Shown: piece by piece, positions 47,770 to 56,013 of the stretch
How the letters are laid out: every line of letters begins with the position of its first letter
Numbering within the stretch: the first letter of the stretch is position 1
Source: a virus
Reading direction: 5' to 3' (one strand)
IMG/VR virus record: IMGVR_UViG_3300045117_000026
Span: 1-64,000 of that record
DNA: 64,000 nucleotides
The notes under the pieces: generated by a model
What the model was told of the DNA's origin: nothing
Databases searched by the model: none
What the model saw: only the letters and a program-made list of their open reading frames with translations
Translations under genes and position numbers: made by a program

Positions 47770-49338
47770 ATGACAAAAAATCCGACAATGTTGCCCACCC
47801 CGGAGATAGAACTCCTCAATGAGCTAGAGGGGCAACTCAACCGCCCCGAGAGCAAGGAAGCCAAGAGAGCCAAGAGCGACTTCGGGTATTTTATTTCCAA
47901 GATATTCCCCGCATGGAAACTCAAGCCCTTCCACAGGGAAGCCATCAGGTTACTGGAATCCACGAACTCCGAAGATGAGAGATTGCTGTTCCTCTGGCCC
48001 CGTGGATTCGGCAAGTCGTCACTCACCTCGGTCGCCTACCCGCTATGGAGAATCGCCAAGAACCGCGATGTCAGGGTAGTTATTGCCACCAATATCCAGA
48101 GGCTCGGTATGGAGTGGCTCCGCGAGATGGAAGACATCATGATGAAGAACTTCATCTACCGGGATTGGTTCGGCAACATGGTCCCAGAACCGCGGACGCT
48201 TACCTGGACCGATACTGAAAAGATTGTTCTAGGACGGACGCCGATGGCAACCCATACCACTTTGTATACCATCGCTGTCGGCGGGTCAGCTCTTGGCAAG
48301 CGTGCCGATGTATTGATAGTTGATGACATAATGGAGCCGGAAGAGGGTATCATGACGTCGCTGATGGCGAATAAGGTCAATGAATGGTTCTGGAAGGTCC
48401 TCTACCCCGTATGCGAACCCGGCAGCAAGAAGATAGTCATCGGGACACGGTTTGGAGACGGTGACCTTTATGGTCGCCTTGTTGACAGGCGATGGAACAC
48501 CTTCCGGATACCGGCGCTTGACGAGCATGGCGAGTCAACCTTCCCTGAAAGATTCTCCACCAAGGAACTACACTCCCGCCGAGAGGATATGGGTACCACT
48601 ATTTTCAATCTTCAATATATGAACGATATCGGTGGTCTGATAGGGAACATGCTCAAGAGCGATTGGCTCCACTATTATTTCGAGACCCCGCCGCTTAGAG
48701 AGATGACCGTTATGATGGCGGTTGACCCACAGGCGTTCGACAAAGTAAAGGTCAAAGACGGTACGGACCCGGACTATTTCATTATCATGGTTGGCGGATA
48801 CTATGCCAAGATAAGAACACTTTATCTACTTGACATGATCCGCACCAGAGCAACACCCATGCGACAACTTGAACTTATCAAGACACAACTTGATAAATGG
48901 CATCCGGCGGTGACAGGCATTGAAAGCAATGCGTCCCAGGTCTTTGTTGCCGAGATGGTACAAAAGACAACCAATCTCCCAATCAAGAAAGTGCCGTCCG
49001 TTACCAGCAAGGAACTTCGCTTCATGAGTATGTCGGCACTGTTTGAGGCCGGCCGGATATTGATTCCCGGTACCAAGGACGCCGATACCGTCATGCCAAG
49101 AGAGGAGTTCAAGGCATTCAAAGATGAGTGGGCTTTGTTCCCCAACGGGAAACATGATGACACGCTCGACGCTGCTTCCATTCTTGCCAGGATGCTGCCG
49201 AACGCTTCACCAAAAGCAGCCGTTGGCTCGCTTGATGTCAAGGACGATAAACCGCAACAGTTTATGACGAGGCCTATAGTCAAAATGTTCGACAGGACAA
49301 TTGGGCCAAATCGTGTTAATATACTTAGGAGAATGTAA
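47770..49338 (+). CDS. terL: Terminase large subunit
   Basis: 522 residues, normal for the family. Walker A WPRGFGKSS (76-84), Walker B VLIVDD (about 181-186) for the packaging ATPase; AVDPQAF, an IESNAS segment and HDDTLDA (near 463) for the RNase H-like nuclease. It cuts concatemers and drives DNA into the prohead. AGAGGA precedes the ATG; the stop overlaps the next gene. Confidence 0.95.
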   Translation: MTKNPTMLPTPEIELLNELEGQLNRPESKEAKRAKSDFGYFISKIFPAWKLKPFHREAIRLLESTNSEDERLLFLWPRGFGKSSLTSVAYPLWRIAKNRDVRVVIATNIQRLGMEWLREMEDIMMKNFIYRDWFGNMVPEPRTLTWTDTEKIVLGRTPMATHTTLYTIAVGGSALGKRADVLIVDDIMEPEEGIMTSLMANKVNEWFWKVLYPVCEPGSKKIVIGTRFGDGDLYGRLVDRRWNTFRIPALDEHGESTFPERFSTKELHSRREDMGTTIFNLQYMNDIGGLIGNMLKSDWLHYYFETPPLREMTVMMAVDPQAFDKVKVKDGTDPDYFIIMVGGYYAKIRTLYLLDMIRTRATPMRQLELIKTQLDKWHPAVTGIESNASQVFVAEMVQKTTNLPIKKVPSVTSKELRFMSMSALFEAGRILIPGTKDADTVMPREEFKAFKDEWALFPNGKHDDTLDAASILARMLPNASPKAAVGSLDVKDDKPQQFMTRPIVKMFDRTIGPNRVNILRRM

Positions 49339-50006
49339 TGAGCAACTGGGCAGGCAAAGAAAGACCTATATGTGGCGCGAAGACCCGCACCGGCGAGCCT
49401 TGTAAGAAGACAGCCGGTCAGGGCACGCCTTTCTTTGGTAAAGAAGGATATAGGTGCAGCAATCACGGGGGCCTCTCGCCAAAGGCGATGACCGCTGCCG
49501 ACGAAACAACCGCGAGAGGGCTGACATTCGATACCCTGGACCAGGCTCTGGCAAAGCGGATTGAGGACTTTGCCAACGACCCAAACATTCTTGACTTAAA
49601 AAGGGAAATAGGTCTCTGCCGAGCACAGCTTGAGAACCTTGCTACGAGTGGCGATAAGGCAATCGAAACCGCCGCCATAGTATCCAGCCTGTCCAGTACC
49701 ATCGGTAGGCTGGTGGTCCGAGTGCACAAGATGGAGATGGATAGGCAGGGGTTGGTGCAGGTTTCATTGGTGCGAATCCTTATTGACTCCTGGCGAAGAG
49801 CAATACTTGAGACGTTGCCGGATGCCGATGTCAGGAACATGCTTATCGCAAGAATGCTCGACCTTAGCAAGTCCAAAATGGCTGTAATATTAAGCGGAGA
49901 CGTAAGGAGACAAGGTGTTATCACTAAGAACTCTACTGATTCGGTGGTTGCTAAAGGACTCACAACTGGAGAAGGTAATAACTTCACGAGTCCGGACGGC
50001 AGTTAA
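49338..50006 (+). CDS. HGG-motif protein, possible small terminase-like
   Basis: 222 residues. An N-terminal zinc motif CGAKTRTGEPC ... RCSNHGG resembles phage proteins beside terminases ('HGG' family); helical remainder with coiled-coil character. It could supply DNA-binding small-terminase function, but no classic TerS helix-turn-helix is evident. The start overlaps the terL stop. Confidence 0.6.
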   Translation: MSNWAGKERPICGAKTRTGEPCKKTAGQGTPFFGKEGYRCSNHGGLSPKAMTAADETTARGLTFDTLDQALAKRIEDFANDPNILDLKREIGLCRAQLENLATSGDKAIETAAIVSSLSSTIGRLVVRVHKMEMDRQGLVQVSLVRILIDSWRRAILETLPDADVRNMLIARMLDLSKSKMAVILSGDVRRQGVITKNSTDSVVAKGLTTGEGNNFTSPDGS

Positions 50007-50358
50007 CAACAAAATTGAAAGCATCCTGGACGCCCGAGATGTCAAAGGCTCCAAGTCCAACGAACTAGTAACGGTGCCGGATGCCGAGTTTACTATCGTT
50101 GAGGTTAACGAGCCGTGTAGCATATGGGGCTTCATGGATTTATCCGGTCTTGCTAACGGGGATAAGGTAGAAGTGAGTTTGGATATGAAACTGAATACAG
50201 CTTCCGAGTTCAAACTCAACAGGGTTATCGCCTTTAGCGGGCCGATTGTAGACCCGCTTGTCAACTTCCCCGTATTCGAGACTGAGTCAGCTAGGGTCAG
50301 GATCAAGCAGGTCTCAGGGCAACAGCGCAAGATTAAGTACCACTTTAAGTGGAGGTAA
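49915..50358 (+). CDS. Hypothetical beta-rich head-module protein, GTG start
   Basis: 147 residues from GTG 49915, with AAGGAGACAA upstream; the first 30 residues overlap the end of the previous gene. The main part (about 45-147) is beta-rich (SIWGFMDLSGLANGDKVEVSLDMKL). Likely a head-assembly or decoration protein. Confidence 0.6.
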   Translation: MLSLRTLLIRWLLKDSQLEKVITSRVRTAVNNKIESILDARDVKGSKSNELVTVPDAEFTIVEVNEPCSIWGFMDLSGLANGDKVEVSLDMKLNTASEFKLNRVIAFSGPIVDPLVNFPVFETESARVRIKQVSGQQRKIKYHFKWR

Positions 50359-50360
50359 GA

Positions 50361-51668
50361 ATGGCGGAGTTTTCTAATAGACTAGTAGAGTCGTCAGGGC
50401 AATTCCCAATGCTGGTAGACGAAGAGGATGTCGGCTGGCAGCCAATCAACAGGCAGCCAACGACCAAGTTCGATCTTGCCCCTTATACTCGAGAGCGCAT
50501 GCATAATGTTGCGCAATACCTTTATGTTACGAACCCGTTTGCCCACCAGCTTGTTGAACTCTCCGTTGCCCTCACTATTGGCTCAGGACCAGAGTTTGAG
50601 TTCCGGAGCCGTGCTACTCAAGATGTCGTGACACGATTCTGGGAAGACCCGATCAACAACTGGCCGAAGAAGTTGCCGGAACGTATCCGTGAACTCTCGT
50701 TATATGGTGAGCAGTTCTACAGCACTTCTGTCAGTCAAAGCGGCAGGGTCCGTATCGGCTACATCAACCCGCTTGATGTAAGCGAGATCGTGGTTGATAA
50801 GGAGAATGTCGAGATATACAAGAAAGTTCGTGTTAAGACCGGCGTTGATGCGACAAGCTTCCAAGATATCCCCGTGATTAACATGGACGAGGACCCCGAG
50901 TCCGAGACATTCGGGTACAGGGTTGGTGAAGTATTCGTCTTTAACATCAACAAGCCGATAGACGCTACCCGTGGCAACTCCGACCTCTTGGCAATTGCTG
51001 ACGCAATCTCGATGTACGACCAGTTCATCTTTAATACTCTCGAGCGTTCACAGCATATGAACTCATGGTTGTGGGATGTCGAACTTACCGGTAAGACCGA
51101 GAGCGAGATAGTCAAGTGGCTCAAGACAATACAGGCGCGTTCGCCGAGGCCCGGTTCTATCCGTGCTCATAATGAGAATGTCAAATGGAACGCAGTCGCT
51201 CCTAACCTGCATAATGAAGACCTCGAGGACTCTGCCAAGATATTCAAGAGTTACGTCCTGGGTGGAGTAGGTTATCCGGATTACTTCTTTGGCGAAACCC
51301 AGTACGCCACCCGTGGTATCGCATCCGAAGCAAGCATGCCCGTCTTTAAGCGAATTGAGCGACGGCAGGGCATAGTCAAATCAATACTGTTCGACATGCT
51401 GAATTATGTTATTGACCAGGCCATCCTGCACAATACACTACCCAAGACAGAGAACAGGGAATTCACAATCACCCTGCCAGAACTTGCCCTCAGGGATTTA
51501 CAGAGGACAAGTGGCGCCGTTTATCGCCTGACACAGGCAATGCAACTTGCCAAGCAAGAGGGATGGTTAAAGGACATTGACTGCCGTAGAATAATCAATG
51601 AAGTCATGAGGGAACTAGGGCTTCCTGTTAACAAAATACTTGATACAAGGGAGATAAGTAATGAGTAA
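50361..51668 (+). CDS. Portal protein
   Basis: 435 residues from ATG 50361, six bases after GGAGG-like sequence; an in-frame ATG four codons upstream has no ribosome site. Position after terminase, length, and segments such as NPFAHQLVELSVALTIGSG, RIRELSLYGEQFYS, YINPLDVSEI and GYPDYFFGETQYATRGIASEAS fit HK97/SPP1-type portals, which form the dodecameric vertex and neck connection. Confidence 0.85.
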   Translation: MAEFSNRLVESSGQFPMLVDEEDVGWQPINRQPTTKFDLAPYTRERMHNVAQYLYVTNPFAHQLVELSVALTIGSGPEFEFRSRATQDVVTRFWEDPINNWPKKLPERIRELSLYGEQFYSTSVSQSGRVRIGYINPLDVSEIVVDKENVEIYKKVRVKTGVDATSFQDIPVINMDEDPESETFGYRVGEVFVFNINKPIDATRGNSDLLAIADAISMYDQFIFNTLERSQHMNSWLWDVELTGKTESEIVKWLKTIQARSPRPGSIRAHNENVKWNAVAPNLHNEDLEDSAKIFKSYVLGGVGYPDYFFGETQYATRGIASEASMPVFKRIERRQGIVKSILFDMLNYVIDQAILHNTLPKTENREFTITLPELALRDLQRTSGAVYRLTQAMQLAKQEGWLKDIDCRRIINEVMRELGLPVNKILDTREISNE

Positions 51669-52047
51669 GAAGAACTACAGACCATCGCCAAAGACCGTCA
51701 AAGAGGAAACGACTGAAGCGCCGGAGAAAAACGTACCCATAAGCACCGAAGTCGCAGAGCCAAAGATAGTTATCGAAATACATCCCAACGGAAGTAGCCC
51801 GAGCGGGGATGCTATCGAGAACCCGATAATGGAGATTCCGTCAATGGTCAGCATTGTCGACATTGTCCGGCAGTGCGCAAATGGTGTTGAACCAAACATC
51901 GAGGACGCCGATATACTTGAAGCAATGAAAGCATTTAAGATTGATGCCAAGGAAGTGCTGTGCGTCAAGCATTGGGACGTCCAGAATATCAAGATAATCA
52001 CCGTCGCCGGTAAGAAACTGATATGGCCGAAAGGTAGAAAAGCATGA
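51661..52047 (+). CDS. Hypothetical protein
   Basis: 128 residues; a disordered, charged N-terminus (about 1-55) is followed by a small alpha/beta domain (VLCVKHWDVQNIKIITVAGKKL). Overlaps the portal stop and the next start. Function unknown. Confidence 0.6.
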   Translation: MSKKNYRPSPKTVKEETTEAPEKNVPISTEVAEPKIVIEIHPNGSSPSGDAIENPIMEIPSMVSIVDIVRQCANGVEPNIEDADILEAMKAFKIDAKEVLCVKHWDVQNIKIITVAGKKLIWPKGRKA

Positions 52048-52253
52048 AACTAAAGGAAGACTTCGGGGTAACGGCATTATTCGGTTGCCTGATAATTGTC
52101 GGCGCCTTTGCTGTTATCCTTGCCGCCCTGTTAAAGGACAAGATAGAGTTCGAGTCTGTTTTTGTTGCTGTTTCATCCTGGGTAGGGTCGATAATCACAG
52201 CGTACGTACTCAAGGCTAAGACCAACGGCTTTGGGGGGAAAGAACAAAAATGA
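52044..52253 (+). CDS. Small membrane protein, two TM segments
   Basis: 69 residues, hydrophobic helices about 8-30 and 38-57, charged GGKEQK end. Overlaps both neighbours by 4 bases. Could be a holin-like or head-associated membrane protein. Confidence 0.6.
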   Translation: MKLKEDFGVTALFGCLIIVGAFAVILAALLKDKIEFESVFVAVSSWVGSIITAYVLKAKTNGFGGKEQK

Positions 52254-53923
52254 CTGAAGAAAACGGGTCCCTCGCTAGCAGACCAGATGAAGTTGTTGGA
52301 GCTGATGGCTCGTTGAATGCGGCTGGGCTTCACAAGGACGGTCGAGAGGGACCCGCCGAACTCAATGAACAGCATATCCTGACAGGAATGCCACCGATAC
52401 CGCAAATATTACAGTGCGTTGTCACCTTTCAGGCAGTTAACCTTGTCGGCTCCTCTGTATATGACGGTAGCAAACCCCACGATGCCGATGTTCTGGTTCG
52501 CTCGTCAAGCTCGCTCCCAGAACTCGAGCGTAATCTGGAAACACAACTTGGGCCAAAGGTACATTTCCTCTACGAGACTAAAGGGCCGTCTTGGGACCAC
52601 ATGCCTCTCGGCGACTTTGTTCTTTATCCGGTTAACGGCAAACCAGCTATAAGCGAAAGTTCTGCAGCAGATACGCTAGCTGGAAAGTTACGGCCAATAC
52701 TCGTCGACCCTCGGTATCTCAACCTCGTCAAATCTTCCGGAACTATCAAATTCCGAGTGAACTCCGATTCGCCTGACCCCGGTTTCTTTCTGAAGTTACA
52801 GAGGATGATGGGTGACTTGGGGCAGGATGCGGTGGGTTTCTCTCAGAAGACTGAGGTGGGGGAGGTACCGGTGGGGATGCTTTATTTTATTCCATATCCG
52901 GCCTTTCAGAAAGTCGTGGTTAACGAACCGGACTTTAAGCGATTCTATATTAAGAAAACAAATGTTGAGGAGAATGCAATGCTTGTAAAAGATTTTTTGG
53001 AGTTGATTGAGGGTGTCGGTCTAGTTGAGGGAACGCGGCCGCCGTGGGGTTCTCCAGGTGGCAAACGCTTCATGGCAAGGCGTCTTATAAAGATGTTTCC
53101 GGAAGAGTTCAAAACCTATGTCGAGCCGTTCTTTGGCGGTGGCGCCGTTTTCTATGCGATGGATAATCAAAAGCAGGGACGCAAAGAGATTATCAACGAC
53201 CTTAATAAAGACATCGTCCGTGCCGTCAAGTTTATCCAGCATATATCCGACGCACAAATTGACGCCCTGTCGAAGAAGGATTGGAAGCCGACTGCCGATC
53301 ACTATGCTTATCTTAAGAACTTGAAGCCGGTGCGGGAAGTTGATTGGATGTACCGCTTCCTCTACATGAAGCGTCATTCCTACGGTGGCAATATCGGTCA
53401 GCAAGGATTGAAACAAGCCACCCACACCCCCGCCTACTTTGAGAACCTGAAGAGGGTGAGAGAGCGTCTCAAGGGTGTCGATGTCCGTAGCGAAGACGCT
53501 GCGAAACTCATCCCCAAAGTTGACGGCAAGGACGTGTTCTTTTTCCTTGACCCGCCGTATCCTGAGAAGACAAAGAACTGGTTTAATCTCGGCTGGATAG
53601 AGATGGACGACCTCGTCAAGCTGGCAAAGGGGATGAAAGGCAAGTTCCTGATGACATTACAGGCCGGTACCAAGGTCCGGAGTGCTTTCAAAGACTTCAA
53701 CGTCAAGTCAATGAAGACATATGCCTACATTATCACCAATCGTCCAGGACAGGCCCCTGCAGTCCGCAACGAAACCATCATCACGAACTACGATAAGAAG
53801 AACGTCAAGGAAGCTTTTCCTGAGAAGTTCTTTACTATTACTGCGAGTGATGGCATTACTGTCATCGAGCAGAAACTACTGACGCCTGAAGAAATGGAAG
53901 CCCTCGAGTTTTCTGAGGATTAG
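52250..53923 (+). CDS. Fusion: nucleotidyltransferase-like domain plus Dam-type methyltransferase
   Basis: 557 residues. The N-terminal part has VNLVGSSVYDGSKPHDADVLVRS (about 63-85), matching the GS...HDxD motif of Pol-beta-like minimal nucleotidyltransferases. The C-terminal part has a PGGKRFMARRL segment, VEPFFGGGAVFY and FFLDPPYPEK, the alpha-class adenine methyltransferase motifs. Both sit between portal and capsid genes. The fusion may modify DNA during packaging; role unproven. Confidence 0.75.
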   Translation: MTEENGSLASRPDEVVGADGSLNAAGLHKDGREGPAELNEQHILTGMPPIPQILQCVVTFQAVNLVGSSVYDGSKPHDADVLVRSSSSLPELERNLETQLGPKVHFLYETKGPSWDHMPLGDFVLYPVNGKPAISESSAADTLAGKLRPILVDPRYLNLVKSSGTIKFRVNSDSPDPGFFLKLQRMMGDLGQDAVGFSQKTEVGEVPVGMLYFIPYPAFQKVVVNEPDFKRFYIKKTNVEENAMLVKDFLELIEGVGLVEGTRPPWGSPGGKRFMARRLIKMFPEEFKTYVEPFFGGGAVFYAMDNQKQGRKEIINDLNKDIVRAVKFIQHISDAQIDALSKKDWKPTADHYAYLKNLKPVREVDWMYRFLYMKRHSYGGNIGQQGLKQATHTPAYFENLKRVRERLKGVDVRSEDAAKLIPKVDGKDVFFFLDPPYPEKTKNWFNLGWIEMDDLVKLAKGMKGKFLMTLQAGTKVRSAFKDFNVKSMKTYAYIITNRPGQAPAVRNETIITNYDKKNVKEAFPEKFFTITASDGITVIEQKLLTPEEMEALEFSED

Positions 53924-53926
53924 AAG

Positions 53927-54931
53927 ATGCCGTCTAGAGAAGAGCAAAGGGAATTAGGCGAAATCGCTAAAGGCGACCTGTATATGAATAAACAGGAGAG
54001 CGATAAGCCGTCGCCTTTTGTTGTGCAGATGCACGTTCGTGGAATCTTTACCGACTCGGAGAGATTGGCATTACTCAAGAAGCCGACTGCCGAGTCTTTA
54101 CGAAAAGCCGGTTGTGAGTATCTGAACGGTAGTGTCCAGGAATTCACCAACAAGCTGGATAAGGCTGATGCTTCAGAGGATATCTCGAGCATACAGAAGC
54201 AGTTTATCGTTGACGTCCCAGACGACTTCGATATTGCGAAAGTCATCAATCGTGGTAATTCGCACCATGACTTGAGGATTCATCCTGCAGGAGAGAAGCA
54301 CCTGATTGGCTGGACGATTACGGCTCCTCGATTCGCCGTACAGTTGTTAAAGACAGGCAACATACTATTCCCCGGCAGAGACAAACTTCTTGCGAATGAG
54401 GCTGGCGACAAGATACCGTCGGTAAAGAAAGCGAAGCAACCCGTGGAATGGTTGACGCTGGTTACTAACGGCAAGAAAACATATGAAGCAGACGCAGGGG
54501 AAGTTGGTGCTACTCCTGAAACCGGTGGCAAGTTCTTCTTCAATGCTTCCGGCTCCCTGCTGTTCGGCGTACAGAAAGATGACTATCACGAACTGTTCCT
54601 GCGGTTTGATCCCCCGTATAGTAAACTCTCCGGAAGATGGGGTTTTCAAAAGATAGCTGGCAGCCCGTCATACAATAAGGTTTCTGCCCAGTGGTGGATG
54701 ATGGATAAGGTGTATGAAAACCCTGCCCCTTATATAATCCATTATTCCAGGGAAGCTAAAGAGAAGCAAGCGAAAGAAGATGGAATCAAACAGATTATAT
54801 GGAATGCCAAGACACTATCTTTACTTAAGTCTCTTGATTTCGGCAAGCAATTGCTAGAGGGTATTGACAAGGAGAAGATAGATGAAAAGATTGCCGAATA
54901 CTCCAATGGTGGTGGAGTATGGGAAGCCTAA
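53927..54931 (+). CDS. LigD 3'-phosphoesterase-like protein
   Basis: 334 residues. NSHHDLRIHPAGEKHLIGWTITAP (approximately residues 105-128) resembles the HxDLRL...LxSWAIP region of the LigD phosphoesterase domain, which trims 3' ends at DNA breaks. A later segment with FRFDPPYSKLSGRW resembles the remaining phosphoesterase strand. It lies right after the methyltransferase fusion and may repair or process packaged DNA ends. Confidence 0.6.
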   Translation: MPSREEQRELGEIAKGDLYMNKQESDKPSPFVVQMHVRGIFTDSERLALLKKPTAESLRKAGCEYLNGSVQEFTNKLDKADASEDISSIQKQFIVDVPDDFDIAKVINRGNSHHDLRIHPAGEKHLIGWTITAPRFAVQLLKTGNILFPGRDKLLANEAGDKIPSVKKAKQPVEWLTLVTNGKKTYEADAGEVGATPETGGKFFFNASGSLLFGVQKDDYHELFLRFDPPYSKLSGRWGFQKIAGSPSYNKVSAQWWMMDKVYENPAPYIIHYSREAKEKQAKEDGIKQIIWNAKTLSLLKSLDFGKQLLEGIDKEKIDEKIAEYSNGGGVWEA

Positions 54932-55026
54932 TGATTAAAAGCGCGTGGACAGCACAAGGCAACGGCTTTGCTCCTTTCCCGTTCGCCCCAAATACTCCTA
55001 TCATGGCTACCACCGGCCATCGGTAG
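54931..55026 (+). CDS. 31-residue frame inside a long inverted repeat
   Basis: A short frame (starts MIKSAWTAQGNG) whose ATG overlaps the previous stop. It lies within a 9-bp inverted repeat GGACAGCAC (54947-54955)/GTGCTGTCC (55027-55035), so it may not be a real gene. Confidence 0.35.
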   Translation: MIKSAWTAQGNGFAPFPFAPNTPIMATTGHR

Positions 55027-55047
55027 GTGCTGTCCCGTCTTTTTGTT
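54947..55047 (+). terminator. Long-loop stem followed by T-run
   Basis: GGACAGCAC (54947-54955) and GTGCTGTCC (55027-55035) pair perfectly; CGTCTTTTTGTTT follows. The 71-base loop has its own GC-rich pairing. Could be a terminator or a small structured RNA. Confidence 0.45.
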
Positions 55048-55058
55048 TGGAGAGAAAC

Positions 55059-55265
55059 TTGGCAGAGTTCGGGAGTACGTTCGACAAACCAATCAACATT
55101 ACAAGAGTGGATACTGACAGGATGCGCGAATCTGCTAGTCCTTCCGCCTTAAGGCTGTTGTGGGTTATCTCGCAGATAGGGTACGGTGAACTACGGGTAA
55201 TAGTTAAGAATGGTGAGCCGGTCAGGGTGGTAGAGGCCGTCAAGGAGATCAAACTCGATGTCTAA
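55059..55265 (+). CDS. Small hypothetical protein, TTG start
   Basis: 68 residues from TTG 55059, with GGAGAG upstream. The frame is open further upstream through the stem-loop, without a start site. Acidic N-terminal, beta-rich C-terminal half. Stop overlaps the next start. Confidence 0.55.
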   Translation: MAEFGSTFDKPINITRVDTDRMRESASPSALRLLWVISQIGYGELRVIVKNGEPVRVVEAVKEIKLDV

Positions 55266-55590
55266 TACGTCAGAACTTTCGCAGTTTTCCAAATACAACA
55301 GGTTTATTGTTAACTTCCAGATTGGCAGCAAAGGCGCTGATATTGCTGGGACCCCGTGGCACCTGAAACTTGATATGTCGTTCTTTATTGACAAGCTTGG
55401 AGATGACAAATTCCTTGCCTGGTGGAATCAGTATGCCGGATACGGAGATTGCCCGCGGTCTGCCATCAGCGATGCGATCATCCATATTGCTCATGAATAC
55501 ACAAGGCTGTTGTCTAACCTTGAGAATTTGTCCAGCGAGGAAGCCAAGAATGCCGAGATGCTAGGCTGGATATTCGAGCCACGCAAATGA
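55258..55590 (+). CDS. Hypothetical protein
   Basis: 110 residues, alpha/beta, with a helical end (SNLENLSSEEAKNAEML). Coupled to both neighbours by short overlaps. No motif recognised. Confidence 0.6.
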   Translation: MSNTSELSQFSKYNRFIVNFQIGSKGADIAGTPWHLKLDMSFFIDKLGDDKFLAWWNQYAGYGDCPRSAISDAIIHIAHEYTRLLSNLENLSSEEAKNAEMLGWIFEPRK

Positions 55591-55886
55591 TCCTAAAAGT
55601 TGTGATGGTGCACTGGAGAGATGTTTCTACCGAGGATTCTTTGGTTCCTCAGAAGGGCACTAGCCTGTTAAGCACGTGGCCCAGATGTGATGTCGGCTTC
55701 CTGTTATTCGATGGTAAAGATGAAGACGGCGTTGAGGTTGTAAGGATTTCTCCGTTCTATGCGTTCCATAATAACGAGGTCTTTTACCAGAGTATCGTAA
55801 CGTACCCGAGGGCCATCATTACTAAGTTAATGCATTTATGCGAGCTGGATGTTGGGAAAATTTCTCCAACAGCCCTTGACAAATAA
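55587..55886 (+). CDS. Hypothetical protein
   Basis: 99 residues, beta-rich (ILKVVMVHWRD ... VGFLLFDGKDEDGVEVVRISPF). Followed by a terminator before the capsid gene. No motif recognised. Confidence 0.6.
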   Translation: MILKVVMVHWRDVSTEDSLVPQKGTSLLSTWPRCDVGFLLFDGKDEDGVEVVRISPFYAFHNNEVFYQSIVTYPRAIITKLMHLCELDVGKISPTALDK

Positions 55887-55942
55887 ATATTTGTGTGCTT
55901 TACTTCCTGTCAGAACACTTGTTTTTGCCTAACAGGACAACC

Positions 55943-55972
55943 GGGGCAGTCTTACGACTGTCCCGTTTTTTT
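55943..55972 (+). terminator. Rho-independent terminator before the capsid gene
   Basis: GGGGCAGTC (55943-55951) pairs with GACTGTCCC (55956-55964, one wobble), followed by seven T. Because it lies directly before the capsid gene, a separate promoter or readthrough is needed; it may set capsid expression. Confidence 0.75.
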
Positions 55973-56013
55973 AGGTCTGAGTGGCAAAACAAAGAATGGA
56001 GGACGCAAGGTCG

